Shown: positions 48,489-60,225 of the stretch, piece by piece
Layout of the letters: each line of letters begins with the position of its first letter
How positions within the stretch are numbered: position 1 is the first letter of the stretch
Assembly: GCA_037043015.1 (NCBI GenBank)
Contig: CM073323.1
Span: 16,811,758-16,875,757, forward strand
From: Bryum argenteum
Lineage: Eukaryota > Streptophyta > Bryopsida > Bryales > Bryaceae
Reading direction: 5' to 3'
DNA: 64,000 nt
Translations under genes and position numbers: made by a program
The notes under the pieces: generated by a model
Told to the model about the DNA's origin: nothing
Databases searched by the model: none
The model's input: the letters and a program-made list of their open reading frames with translations, nothing else

Positions 48489-48675
48489 ATGCACCAATCA
48501 AATACGGGACGACCAATTACGAGTAATGACCCTCCAAAGAAGAGGGTGGTGGTGTCGTCCAATTTTAGCGTCCAAATTGAGGAAGACTCCGAAAATGGTC
48601 GGTTGGCTTGGCTTCGCAAGGAAGGAAGGCAATATTATTATGATTGTCATAGGGCACCCCCCCCGCCCCATGATG
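48489..48675 (+). CDS. Candidate exon or small frame, unassigned
   Basis: The frame reads NDPPKKRVVVSSNFSVQIEE, then DSENGRLAWLRKEGRQYYYD, and stops being convincing after a CCCCCCGCCCC run that ends at a good donor, GAT before GTAAGA. A second stretch, 48774-48856 (acceptor CATGCCAG, donor before GTAAGC), could follow. Composition is coding-like, but no domain is recognised. It may be a distant 3' exon of the coiled-coil gene or part of another gene. Confidence 0.25.
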
Positions 48676-48859
48676 TAAGAATGAATTGCAATGCATGGGC
48701 ATGTGAGATTCGATTCCCTTTGTTGAGTCATTAAAAGCCCCTTGATGATCATGCCATGCCTTTCACATGCCAGGTGATGTCATTGAGCGCACTGTTTTTA
48801 GCTCCACCAATTCTCGCGGCCTGAGTCAGCTCCACCACCACCCCGGCTCATTTTGTAAG

Positions 48860-50060
48860 CAAACCTACTCAGCACCGAATTTTTGTTACTTTTTGTTTCT
48901 TTTCGTGCTCGAGGGAAGCGTGATGATTCTAATAAGCATTCATACCATATTCATTATAATGAGAAAATTGCATGATTTTGAGAAAATACATTTCAGCTCA
49001 GCTCGAGGTTGAGCTAAATTGTACCCACAGATTGGGTACTTCACTGAAAATGGAAAAATGAGTATCATTTTTTCCAGCAAAACTATCTCTAACCTACTCA
49101 CCACCGAATTGTTTTGCTTTTTGTTATTTTCGTGCGTGAGGGAAGCATGATGATCATTTCTATGTCATTGGACACCATATTCATTATAATGAGAAAATTG
49201 CATGATTTTGAGAAGATACATTTTAGCTTGAGTCGATTTGAGCTGAATTGTATCCACATATTTGGGTACTTTAGTGAAACTCGACAAAACTACCAATTTT
49301 GAGCATTTTCAAATGGCCATAACTTACTCCAATTTTGTTCGAAGTGGGCATATGATACGAATGAGTATCATTTTGTCAGCAAAATTATATCTAACCTACT
49401 CAGCACCGAATTTTGTTGCTTTTTGTTATTTTCGTGCTCAAGAGAAGCATGATGGTTATACTAAATTGATATATAAGCATTTCTATGTAATTATAAACAT
49501 GGCGTTTGGTTTCATACTATGTTTAGTGTTATCTGCACTAATTGATACAAAAGCATCTTAACTTTTTACTTTTTATCAAAGATTTTACTAAGAATGTTCA
49601 CAAGCTTGCCTTTCTTCGAGCACTATATGTAGTTATTTGCTTAGTAGGAAAAAAAAAAATCATCAAAAGTAAAAAGTTATAGTGAACCCTAATTGTATAG
49701 TGTAACTACTCTGAAGATAATTTATTATAAGGAGAAAGTTGCATGATTTTGAGAACAATATATTTTAGCTGAATAGTACCCACACATTGGGTACTTCAGC
49801 TGAAACTGGACAAGACTACCAATTTTTAGCATTTTATGGTTGTAAGTTACTCGGATTATGTTCGAATTGGGCATGTGAGGTCTCTTTTTTTTTGACACCT
49901 ACACTATTTGTAGATGTCAAAAACAGCTCATTTGAACAAGATTTGAGGAAGTTATGGCCATATGAAAATGTTGACGATTGGTAGTTTTGTTCAGTTTTAG
50001 TGAAGTACCAAATCTATGGGTACAATTTACCTCGACTCGAGCTGAACTGTCATTGAATTG
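48860..50060 (+). repeat. Tandem repeat of about 230-300 bp
   Basis: Units begin AACCTACTCA.CACCGAATT at about 48862, 49092 and 49393. Each contains GAGAAA.TTGCATGATTTTGAGAA and TTGGGTACTTCA. The third is split by about 250 bp of other DNA, and a reversed part lies at about 49930-50060. Confidence 0.7.
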
Positions 50061-51156
50061 GGAGGTTGGAGATCTCCCAAAATATCAAATATGGTGTTCA
50101 TGACATTTGGAAATTTGTTCATACTAGTCATTTTGTGAGGTTTGGAATTTTACAATTATTGCATTGAAGAATCTTTTGATTTAGATTTTCTGACATGAAT
50201 GAAAAAAAAGAGAAGTTGATTTTGGTGCTTTTTTTTTTTGGATTTTGTGATAGATAAAGTCTCTTAGTTGTTTGGATTTGAGCATATTTTCGAACTCAAA
50301 GATACATCATACATAATTATGAATTTTTTTTTCAAGGCCATGCGTAAAATTAGGTGGCAAATTCTCACTCTAATAACCATGTTATATAGCTAGAAAGTAT
50401 ATGAATTCAATATATAACTCATTACTATTAGAATTTGAAGTTTATGATTATGAATATCTTTGTAAATGCTTTGGTTTTGTTTTGGTTTTGGTTTCTAGAT
50501 GTGCCGAGACGGAAGGAATACCTTTTGAATTTTGTGTACAAGTCAACTTGGACGTTTCATGCTTTAGGTATGTACAAGAAGAATCTAATAATTCACATTA
50601 CTCTTGGACCTTAAGACTTATATTTGGCTAAGACTGCCTTGGTTTGCAAAGATAATAAGACTATGCTACATATAGTAAAGGTTAACCTCTAAATTGTTTG
50701 ACTCATTTGTACAAAGACGAACACATTCAGAAAAAACGAAGTATCATTAATAAAAACAAATGTAAGGTATTCAATGTTGTATACATATTGTACATCATGT
50801 GGCTCAAAGTTTAAGTCATGAGCCTTATAGATTGCAAGCTCATAACATGTTTTTTGAAAAAAAACATCACAAAATCTTAGCATTTTCACTTTGAAATAAA
50901 AATGCTACAAATAGAGTTATTGCAATGAAAAAACCACAAGCTACAAAGATGTTAACCTTCATCTTAGCAAAGAAATCCATGAGAAAGATTTCTTTGCGCA
51001 AATAATGGCTTGGCAATGATGAAAATTGCCGAAAACTTAACCCAAAAAAGTACAAAACTCAACCGTTTGCACTCAAATCTATACCTTATCTTTGATAAAT
51101 CATTTTCATTTTGTCAAGGTTTCTACAACATGAACTAGACTCAAATTGGAACATGT
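50061..51156. other. AT-rich DNA, no gene seen
   Basis: 50680-51110 carries TTAA/CCCCTAAA-family inner words (GGTTAACCTCTAAA, AATGATGAAAATTGCC), so it is probably a worn element. The rest is featureless. Confidence 0.4.
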
Positions 51157-51160
51157 TTAA

Positions 51161-52085
51161 CCCCTAAAGATCCTTGAGGACCAAATCGGTCTTTTGCTAT
51201 TTCGGGCAGCCTAAATGAAGGGGTTAGAATCAATATTTTTACCTAAGATTTTTTTTGAATGTTCCCTATACTACAAGGTGTATGTGGGAAAATTTGCAAA
51301 GTCAAACTCCACTTTTGGAGTTTTGAAACGCAAATTTTCGTTTTTAGCTTTGGGGCGGGCAGAAAAAAACTTTTTTATTTAAACTTTTTTTTGAGATTTT
51401 TAAAAAATAATCTTTTCTTGACTGATTTCATACTTAGTTTTCCAAGTGACCCAAGTCAAAACTTTTACCAATTCTACAAGGGCACCCTTCAAAAAATTAC
51501 AAGAACTAGATCCAAAGTTTCTGTAATATTACAATTTTTTCTTTCAAAATTTACTAAAATTCGAGATTTAGGAATTTTTGAATTTCTTTTTCTCAAAATT
51601 CACAAACTCATGAAGGCACCTACTCACCATTCATTTTTCTCCTAAACCAAATACAATAAATGTGGTGTATGTATTACCAAATCCTTGATTTCTACCTTCC
51701 TCTAGTAAATAAATTGCATGAAGGTTCAAAAAGCCAAATGAGTGTCTAAAATTTTGCATGGTAATGCTCAACTTAGTTATCTACATGGAAAAAAATATAA
51801 GCAAGATGTTTGAGGTATTAAGCATCACGTTATCCTTTGCACAAAGTAGACTATGTCTGCTGAAAAAAAAGTTTGCATCAATTTGAATGCTATGATCTTA
51901 CAAACGACAAAGATCCAACGGTTGAAATTTTGAACACTACCTCTGATGGTAGTTATCTTTAAGATCCTACGGTTGAATTTTTTTTTAAAAAACATTAAAA
52001 AATCTCATGCTCCAAAGTTTACATGGTGGTATGAAATCGCGGTTTTGGAGTTTGGAGCTCTCAAAACACCATGGTCGTTTAGGGG
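51161..52085. mobile_element. TTAA-flanked element with CCCCTAAA ends, 925 bp
   Basis: Starts CCCCTAAAGATCC and ends GGTCGTTTAGGGG, with TTAA on each side (51157-51160, 52086-52089). A copy of its inner part lies at about 42040-42560, and pieces lie at 2930-3060 and 33540-33640. It is non-coding. Confidence 0.6.
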
Positions 52086-52089
52086 TTAA

Positions 52090-52690
52090 GAAAACAAAGA
52101 CAAAATCTAATGGTGGAGGAAGGAGACATTGCTCCTCAAAGATCATCCAGTTATTCACTTTTTTCATTGTCGAAACATCATTGCAAATGCCATTATACCA
52201 AAGTTATCTGAATAAAAAATCTTCCAACTAAAAAGTTGCTAGCCTTTATCTTGAGATCATGATTTCATAAAAAAGTTCATAAAAACATCTTTTTGATTTC
52301 CCAGAATTGCTCCACAATCGAAAAACATGCCTCATGTTTGAAAACTCAAAATAAGTGCTTATCTTAATTATATGCATGCCTTATATTCATACTCCAAATT
52401 TTTATTGCACAAACAAGACTTGATTTGGGACACGCTCCAAGTGATTTCATCCAAAAAAACCTCGAGATGGAGAGGTTATGTCTTTTCAAAGTTTTTGTCC
52501 TTCATCCAAAATGTCGATTTTTGACTTTCAGCACGTTTATGGGTATTCTAACTACTTCTGGTATGAAATTTTACTAAAATTGTTTTGGACGTATATAAAA
52601 TGTATGCCCAACGATGTAAAAAAATCTGTTTGCTTTTATATAAGAAAACTGAAATTCACAAAATAGAAGCGTCGTAAGAATTTGTATTAT
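52090..52690. repeat. Remnant of a TTAA-family element
   Basis: Runs through CTTGATTTGGGACACGCTCCA, AGGTTATG..TTTTCAAAG and GTCGATTTTTGACTTTCAG, the same subterminal order as the right end of 60226-61452. The ends are not clear. Confidence 0.45.
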
Positions 52691-52700
52691 TGTCATATAA

Positions 52701-52959
52701 CCCCTAAAGGTCCTTGATACAAAATTGTTTAAATTATCAAAAAGAACCTTCTTCTACTTTAGGTGCAAAGAAACTCAATCTAAGCATTGATTAGAGGATC
52801 CAACCGTAGGATCTTGAAGTTAACTTGACCCTTTTCTCGAATGTCAAATTTGAACCGTTAATTTTTCTGCAATTTTGAGATTATAATGGTCAAAGTTGGC
52901 TGAATTTTCTCCCTGTGGAAATTTCAAAAAGCGACTTCCGCTTTCTTGGACCTTTAGGG
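52701..52959. mobile_element. Short element with CCCCTAAAGGTCC ends, about 259 bp
   Basis: CCCCTAAAGGTCC at the left and, reversed, TCCCTAAAGGTCC at the right. The flanks are ATAA and ATAA/TAAC and not clean TTAA. It shares inner words with the intron-4 tandem repeat (CTTCTACTTTAGGT, TTAACTTGACC). Confidence 0.6.
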
Positions 52960-53265
52960 ATAACCTAAGAAAATCATAAAAAAATATACTTGGCAAAACA
53001 CACTTCTTACCATCAATATACTTCTTACAATAATTAGTAGATCCAAATTAAGTTTCATGGAGTTATAAGTGAATTTATTTCATACCTTAGTATTCAAATG
53101 ATCTTTGCACATCATATGTTTGATTATTGTACTGTCAATATTTTAGGATAACATAATCTCAAATGAAAAAATATTTCAATTTTGCAGGTAATCAAGAGTT
53201 TTATAAGCTGACGAAGGACAATGCCGGATAAAAATTAGAAATACGTAGTGGAGGTTCTATGACGA

Positions 53266-53560
53266 CTAGGCACCACAAGCCTTGACTTGGTGGTTAGGGC
53301 TCACGACCCCCAATCAAGAGGTCGTGGGTTCTACTCTCTGTGCTCACCACCACAGTCCACCCAACGATGGTGGGAGGTTCCTGAACCATGTTGTATGGGT
53401 ACGTCAAAGAACTTTGAGGGGATACCATGTCATGTATCTCTATAAGCCACGAGTGGCTAGGTAGGATCCAACATAGTGTTTTCCCCGAGAGGGGTTAGTG
53501 TCAAACGAACACTCTGTTCACCCTGGCCTCTAAATGAGTCGGAGTTTCTCTTCTTCTACT
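53266..53560 (+). mobile_element. tRNA-derived SINE, best copy
   Basis: The head has an A-box-like TGGTGGTTAGGG (about 53289-53300) and a B-box-like GGGTTCTACTC (about 53327-53337) about 30 bp apart, as in the internal RNA polymerase III promoter of tRNA genes. CACGACC/GGTCGTG forms an arm between them. The non-tRNA body (CCATGTCATGTATCTCTATAAGCC, GAACACTCTGTTCA) is shared with 47425-47945. It is not a functional tRNA: the acceptor stem does not close. SINEs depend on LINE proteins for copying. Confidence 0.7.
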
Positions 53561-55960
53561 TTGACGAGTTTCGGAACAAAATTCAAAGACGCCAAACAAT
53601 ATCCAGCCGAGTTGCGCCCACAACGTACTTTAGTTTTCAACCACTAAATCGTACATCAGAAATTTGATAACTACCTGCCCGGTTTTCTAGGAATGAGTCA
53701 AGCTTTAGTTAGTTGACTATAGCATGGAAATGAACTTTGCAAAAAACTAACTCAGATGTCCAGTAATTAACCTCTAAACGTCTGAGCGTACCGTGGCGAC
53801 CAGTAGAATACGGTGTATTTTGGTTGTATTTGGAGTGAATGCACACCTTTAATGGGTTTGAGTTCAAAGAAGAAGTTGACATTTGAATTAATGCGGTTCT
53901 AGTGAGCTATTACGATTCCAGTTTAGAGTTTCTTGTTGGTAGCAAATCCTAATTATACGACAGCGTACATACTATCTCCAAGGGGCTTTTAAAGGTTAAT
54001 ACCTCCCATGAAGATTTTGTCACCAAAACTACATTTCTTATAGAAAATCTGCTACCACCATGATTCTAACTCAACAAACTTCCTTTAGAAATTTGTCCTC
54101 TTTGGTTGTTGTTTGATTAAAAAAAACTTCGTCATGAAGACGACAAAACCCTCAATTCAAAAAACAAACTTGGAATTATAGTGAAACATAACAACAAATT
54201 TTAAAAAAATGACACAACAATGCATGATTTTAGTTTACAATATGTTGGATTGAGAGAAGGTTTCATCAAAAGAAAATGTACTCCATTTTTTTTTAATGTT
54301 GGCTTTGATATCCATTTGTTGGATATTCATAGGAACTTTCAACATACACAAGGTGATAGAACTAAATAAATTGTTCAGCAACCAAACCGTACAAGATTTA
54401 ACAAATATCAAGAGAAGTCTTAACTTGTGAGCAAATCAATTTGAAATCATATTTATTGTGCTCCTAAAATTGATGAGAATTGTGGAAACAAAACTAGACT
54501 TCCATAACCCCTCATTCAAAGCATTGTTGGTTCTTGTCAAAAGGAACCAACGATGCTTCAAAATTAATGAACTTTCTAAACTTTAGCAGTGTTTCCATTA
54601 ATTCTAGCATTAGAGAGAATATAGTTTCAAATTTGTATGCTTACAAGATAGGAATTATCTAATTCTTGTTTAACTTTGTGTTGTTTCATTGCCAAACAAT
54701 CAATCTAGTTCTGTCACTCACCGCATATTGAGGATTCTTCTGCTATCCAAGAATGTATACCAAAACCAACATTCAAAAGATTTCAACAAAACTCTCCACC
54801 CAACCATGGAAATAGAAGTTCCACAATATCTCTACCTCCATCTCAGAGCTCTACTTATAAGGTTCAGTAGTTTGGAATAGATGCTTTTACGTCTTTTTTG
54901 TTGTACTAACCGATGTGGTCCTATCATAGTCTCTAGTGTTATCTAGGAATTATCTTACTCCAAGTCTCTAGCGTTATCTTGGAATTCTCTTACTCCAAGT
55001 CACCACTTATAGTCCTACCACAAAATCAACAAACTTTGGGTCATTAAATGCAGAGTGCTCTAACTCCAATTTAGATGTTCATATGATAGGTTGTCTACCT
55101 CCCATCATCTTGTGCACTAATTATAAAGTAGGAAGTTCTACTTAATATTCGGGAAAAAAAAATGAAAGTATGAATGTTACACAAGTTTCAAGGCATTGTA
55201 GACCAAAGTAGTGAAAAGATAAAATCATTTTTATCATTTTGACCTATGATTCAAAATTCATGAGATGATAATTACATAGAAATTCTTTGATTCTTACAGT
55301 TACTTATTTGGATTACTAAATTTGATTACTAGCTCAATACTCATATGCGATCATAGAAAAAACTCGACTTCCTGAGCCACCTTGGGTCTCCAGATACAAA
55401 TATGGCATCAACATAAACAAATTGAGCCTGCATTAATGCTCATCATTGTATTCTCACCATGAGCGGAGCATTGCAATTTCCCCAGTAAAAAGTCACACCT
55501 ACTCTCAGTATCTTAAAGAAGTGATTTTTGGGTCACAACAAGTGTACCGACAGTTTCCAGCTTTACAGCATTTCGTCTCAGCTGAGAGCATAATATGCAG
55601 CACCTCCCAATATCTCAACTCTCATGAAGCCTCAAGAGGCTACAACGGCACAGACAGTAAGCAACTCGTAGAACAAAATTGGATGGGGCTTTAGTAAGAG
55701 TTACAATTGATCAATCCCAGTCGGCTCTAGCACAGGACAAGTGAAGATGTGAGCAGTAGATACAACCTTTTTCAGCCAGAGCCAGTAGATAGGCGAAGAG
55801 CAGGACAAGATCAATCTCGCAGCCTGTGGTGAGAAAAAAGAATCGTTCAGTTCACATGTCCATGTATGAATCCCCTGTACAACGGAGCCTTGGATTCACT
55901 TGATACATGGAAGCGCTCAAGAGGACCTGCCACCAATCTCAGTTAGAAGGATCATGTACA
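53561..55960. other. Intergenic, no gene seen
   Basis: AT-rich. A short direct repeat (CTCCAAGTCTCTAG.GTTATCT.GGAATT) lies at about 54930-55000. Small frames at 54689-54880 and 55446-55694 have no support. The last 250 bp are probably the 3' UTR of the minus-strand gene that follows. Confidence 0.4.
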
Positions 55961-55967
55961 TGAGGAT

Positions 55968-57617
55968 TCAACTTCGGACATGGCTGCGGGAGCGAGCTGA
56001 TCCGGAATATGGCCGAATGGGGCTCCGGCTTCGGCTTCGGCTTCGACTTCTGCTGCGGTAACGATATCTCACGGGGGACAAGCTGCGGCTGCGGCTCCGG
56101 CCGCGTCTACTTCGCTGCGCAATGCGACGGGTCTCCGCCAGCTTCTCTTGCCTTTCCTTCTCCTGCTCGCGTCTCTTTCCGGCCTCGGATACTATGTCCT
56201 TCTTGATCTGCTTGCTCAGCTGCTTGTTCATGATCCGCCGCAACCGCTCTTGGGGTGTTTCGGGAGCTGCTGCTGCTGCCGGCTTGGGGTTGGCAGGAGA
56301 TGGCTTCGGGGTGGCAGACGCGGAGGCAGAAGGGGGCAGCTTGCTGAGCTTGGCAAGGGCAGAGGATGATGGACGGGGGTCGCGGTCTCGCACAGGCTGG
56401 CCTGACACAGAGGGTGTGACAGCCACGGCTGCAGGGTCGCTATGCAAAGCTTCAAGGATTCGCCGTGATGATGGCAATGGAGATGCGTCGTGCGAGGGTG
56501 ATGCTGTTGGGGCAGTGATGCTCTCCCCGGCCGTGCCCTCCACTCCAAACTCGGTGATGTATTCAATCGTCGAGCTCGTGCCCCCGCCCGAAGTTCTCCT
56601 CTTCCGACTTCGATGGTCATAAGAGGAGGAGTCGTCCCGGTACGACCTGGAATTCGGTGGCGAAAGTGAAAGAGAGCGTCCCCTATCACGACGGGAAAAA
56701 GAGTGGTACGAATCGTACGTAGGGCTTTTCCGAAGCTCCCTGTAAGGATCGTGCTGCAGTGGTCGATTGCTGAGGTGCCGAGCAGCCTCTTTCTCCCGTT
56801 CCCTCTCTTGCTGAGAAACTTTGCGACGCTCTTTGCGACTCAGCTTTCGCATCGCAGGGTCGCCTTTCACCAACTCCTTCGCCCGCCCTTCTTCCTCCTT
56901 CAACTTCCGATCCAAGCTGATCAAGGAATTGAACTTTGGCACACCATACTCCTGTCCAATTGTCTCGATCAGCTCATCTTCGCTGTCTTCACTGCTACTC
57001 CCCTCCTCGTCCTCCACTGGATCGTCGTCGCTGTCGCTATCGCCTAACGCCAACGCGTCCTCTCTGGAGAGAGCTCCAGAGCTTTCGTAAGCGAATCCGA
57101 CCTGGCCATAGGTAGGCTTGACCGCTGCTGCGAGTGGCCGTGCCTTGTTATTATCTAAAGGCGCCGTGGAGCGCGCCTCGAGCTCCTGCTCCACATCTTC
57201 AAGCCCCTGCTTATCAGTCAACCCGCGCCGGCGCTGCTTGACAAGGTCACGGTAGCGCTGGAAATTGACCATCACTTCCAGCTCATCTTCTTCTTCGGTT
57301 TTCTCACGCTGCTGCTGCTGCTGGTGCAGATGCGAGGGATGATACTCGCGCAGCATGTCGAGCAACGCCCGGCCATCGAATCGGTCAATGAGATTGTCCT
57401 CTTTGCCATTCCAGGGGATGAGTCCCTGCTGATCTTCAGTGGCTTGGTACACGGTGGCGTCGTGATGCACCCGGCATCGCGTCCCCGTGATGCGCAATGT
57501 CTGCTGAGGATCCACTCGCCGCTTCGCCAAGAAAATGGCCCGCTTCTGCGCCCGCCGGCGGGCCGCGTCCATAATCTCGTGCACCTTCTTCTCGGACCGG
57601 CGCGCCTCATGCCACAT
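55968..57617 (-). CDS. CLASRP-like serine/arginine-rich splicing factor
   Basis: A complete 549-residue frame without introns. Residues 1-165 begin MWHEARRSEKKVHEIMDAAR and contain EDQQGLIPWNGKEDNLIDRF, then DGRALLDML and VNFQRYRDLV. This is the N-terminal SWAP/DRY_EERY domain of CLASRP (CLK4-associating SR protein) and of its plant homologue At4g36980. After an acidic stretch (192-216) come KGDPAMRKLSRKERRK (251-266), an SR-type patch (308-341), the family motif EYITEFG (352-358), an Ala/Pro/Ser linker, a basic helix (455-500) and an RS tail (506-549). The known role is in alternative splicing, in the nucleus with CLK kinases. The start is the conserved MWHEAR. The lack of introns is notable because the Arabidopsis gene has several, to my knowledge. 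Confidence 0.94.
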   Translation of the reverse strand: MWHEARRSEKKVHEIMDAARRRAQKRAIFLAKRRVDPQQTLRITGTRCRVHHDATVYQATEDQQGLIPWNGKEDNLIDRFDGRALLDMLREYHPSHLHQQQQQREKTEEEDELEVMVNFQRYRDLVKQRRRGLTDKQGLEDVEQELEARSTAPLDNNKARPLAAAVKPTYGQVGFAYESSGALSREDALALGDSDSDDDPVEDEEGSSSEDSEDELIETIGQEYGVPKFNSLISLDRKLKEEEGRAKELVKGDPAMRKLSRKERRKVSQQEREREKEAARHLSNRPLQHDPYRELRKSPTYDSYHSFSRRDRGRSLSLSPPNSRSYRDDSSSYDHRSRKRRTSGGGTSSTIEYITEFGVEGTAGESITAPTASPSHDASPLPSSRRILEALHSDPAAVAVTPSVSGQPVRDRDPRPSSSALAKLSKLPPSASASATPKPSPANPKPAAAAAPETPQERLRRIMNKQLSKQIKKDIVSEAGKRREQEKERQEKLAETRRIAQRSRRGRSRSRSLSPVRYRYRSRSRSRSRSRSPIRPYSGSARSRSHVRS

Positions 57618-57639
57618 GATGGCTGCAATCCGCTCAATC

Positions 57640-57910
57640 CCCCCTCGTCCCAGGAGCCCCTGCTATACCACCATGAGTGCAAACCCTAAGTTCAAACCCT
57701 CCCTCCCCCTGCATGCCCAGGACACACCCTTTTCGGCTTGCTCGCAACCTTCCTGTGTGCGCATCCGTTGGAAGTCCCGCACTGACTTGCTCGCTCGTGG
57801 ATTGCTTCAAGCTTGAGATTGCGGCAACGACAAAAACATGCGGGGCGGACGAGAGAGACGGACGAGGCTTCAATGCATTTTTCAGTTACTCCTCAAACAA
57901 TCATTGATTC
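57640..57910 (-). promoter_or_regulatory. Leader and promoter region of the CLASRP-like gene
   Basis: A GC-rich stretch directly upstream of the start codon on the minus strand, falling to AT-rich DNA after about 57910. No TATA box is obvious. The limits are set by composition only. Confidence 0.35.
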
Positions 57911-59200
57911 CACCCATTCACACCTACGGTATTTCTAGGGGTTTATGGTTTATCCATCATTCTTTCCTCGTACTCTTTTGCCTATGTTCTTGAAATTTTG
58001 GCTTTGTTGTTTTGACATTCCTTTAGCAATGTCTGTTTAGCTTGTTTTGGATTGTTACAACGTGTAGAATTTGCGGTGAAATTGGTGTTTTTATTTACGT
58101 TAGCCTTCTAAGGCCTCCGTGTTTTTTGCTTTCTAATCTTCTCCTTGGTATCATATTTTACAGTTATCTTTGCATTTTTGTGTGAGGAAACCACAAGTCT
58201 AATATGACTACAAATTGATAACAAATGAGGGTGACAAAACAAAGGCGACAAAAAGAGGGTGGTGTAAGGCCTCCAAGAATGAGCTTCATGGTCTTTAATT
58301 TGACTTGTTCTACATACTTGATCCTACAAGCTCTTCACCACCTGGTGCAGAGAACCACAAGTTTCACACTTCGTTTTGACTGCATAAAATAAGATATTTT
58401 TTAATAAAAAAATGATGATATTGTATAATATTGCTCGAACGTGGATGTTGTCATATCTATACACAACAATAGGATTCACATCGAATGATCATGCATTTTT
58501 TTCACATTAACTTGGGCTTATTATAAATTGTACAACTTCTGCTTCTCTTGAAGTCAGTCAAAATATAGCATGGTCACGCATTTTTATGTTACACTCATAC
58601 ATTTAATGACTATTTAACACTAGAATGAAATTGTGGTGTTGAATGGTCCTACAATAAGGCATGCCCACCTCTCTTGAGTCATCAACTTTGAGCACCCACA
58701 TCTTTGGCTCTAATAGAGTTATTCAAGTGCTCAAAGTGGTGTTCACCTTCTCACATCTCATAGAATAGCCTTGTGTTCAAGTTTAATATAATTTACAAAA
58801 GCTAGATTTACTAATTTGTACAATTTTCATTAAAATAGGGATAGACCCAACTCATTCACGCAAATACTTATTGTTAAATTCTAAATGCTTTTAGCTCATG
58901 GCCAGCAACTCTTACGTTAGAGCTTTTTAAATGGCAGTGAGTTTGTAAATAGACTGCCTAAAAATAACAAAACTTATGTTTTTATATACTTTATTATGGT
59001 GCATTTACCAATCACCTAAATATCATGATACTAGTAAAATCAAATTAATAATGACTACCCGTTTGGTAGCCCATCATTATTATATATTTAACTGGTTTTC
59101 CCTAGCGGCGTTGCCACGCATACTTATATACTTTGACCACGCTCCTCTTATTTTTTCCGCTAGATTCTTAATTAGGTCATTTTTTTTATTTTCTCGTTAT
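57911..59200. other. AT-rich intergenic DNA, no gene seen
   Basis: No repeated words or coding region recognised. Frames are short. Confidence 0.4.
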
Positions 59201-59202
59201 TA

Positions 59203-60215
59203 GGAGCCAATTACTTGGAAACTCAATATCTCCTGATCCATTGGCTCAATTTTCAATCCGATTATTCCTCGCACCTCTACAAAAAAACTCACTTCTAATA
59301 ACAGCTCATGGGTTTGAATTTGACCGACGATTCGCAAGATCATAATATCACTTGCAAAACAAAACAAACTATCTGTCCTATATGATAGACTAGTACACCC
59401 CAAGGCTTTGCCACTCTTAAACATACAACTTCCAATATTTATGGGACCAATACTTTGGAATTCAATATCTTGGACTCTGTCAATCCAATTTGCAATCTGA
59501 TTGTTGTCTACACTCCTACATAAATATCCGCTATTAACAACACTTTATACACTCCAATTCGATCGGCGGTGCTTGAGGTCATGATGTCTCTACCAAAATA
59601 AAACAAACTACGTGCCTTAAATAATAGACTACTACGGCATGCGGCATATCTACGGATCTCTCGTATTTAGTATTGATTATATAGCTCCAAATGACGTAAT
59701 TCTGACGTGGTTGGGTTCTCTTGATTTTCTCCTAGATCTAGAAATTAGGTACTCTTTGTAACTTTTGGTGATTCGGGGGCCATAGTTACTTGAAAGTCTA
59801 ATACCTTTGGAATTGTTTACTCATTTCGCAATCTAATAGTTCTCCACATTTCCACAAAAAAAATTCGCTCCCAAAGACAGATTATGGGCCCCAATTCAAC
59901 CGACATTACCCAAGGTCATAGTGTTATCCATTAATCAATATAAAACAAAACAAACTATCTGCCCTAAATAATAGACAAGTATGACCTACAACATTGTCTC
60001 ATATATATCGTCTATGATTAGGTCATTGTTGTAATTTCTAATGATCTGGGGCCCATAAGTACTCCAAAATTCACTAATTCAAGGCCCATTGCGACATTTT
60101 GCAATCCAATCATTTTTTACAACTCTATAAAAGAAACCCACATTCAAGGACACCTCATGCGGCCCGGTCTAACCGGCGGTTCCCAAGATCATAATGTTGC
60201 TCACAAAACAAAATA
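59203..60215 (+). repeat. Tandem array of about 240-340-bp units
   Basis: Four units start at about 59203, 59440, 59775 and 60045. Each has GG.CCAATA.TTGGAA-like text, then TTTGCAATC.GATTGTT, a TCCTACAAAAAA-type stretch, CAATTCGACCGGCGGT.C, AAGGTCATGATGT and AAAACAAACTA. Spacers differ in length and units by about 20-25%. The array runs directly into the TTAA element at 60226. Confidence 0.78.
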
Positions 60216-60225
60216 CCTACTTCAA

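Noticed and set aside
40181-52959. Interstitial telomere repeats
   Set aside because: CCCTAAA occurs once per element end and never in tandem. It belongs to transposon termini.
53281-53345. Functional tRNA gene
   Set aside because: A and B boxes are present but no acceptor stem closes, and the same head is attached to a shared body elsewhere, so it is a SINE head.
54689-54880. 63-codon frame as a possible Copia fragment
   Set aside because: No motif of reverse transcriptase, integrase or RNase H could be matched.
56122-57090. Plus-strand frames opposite the CLASRP-like gene
   Set aside because: They are antisense shadows of a well-conserved coding region.
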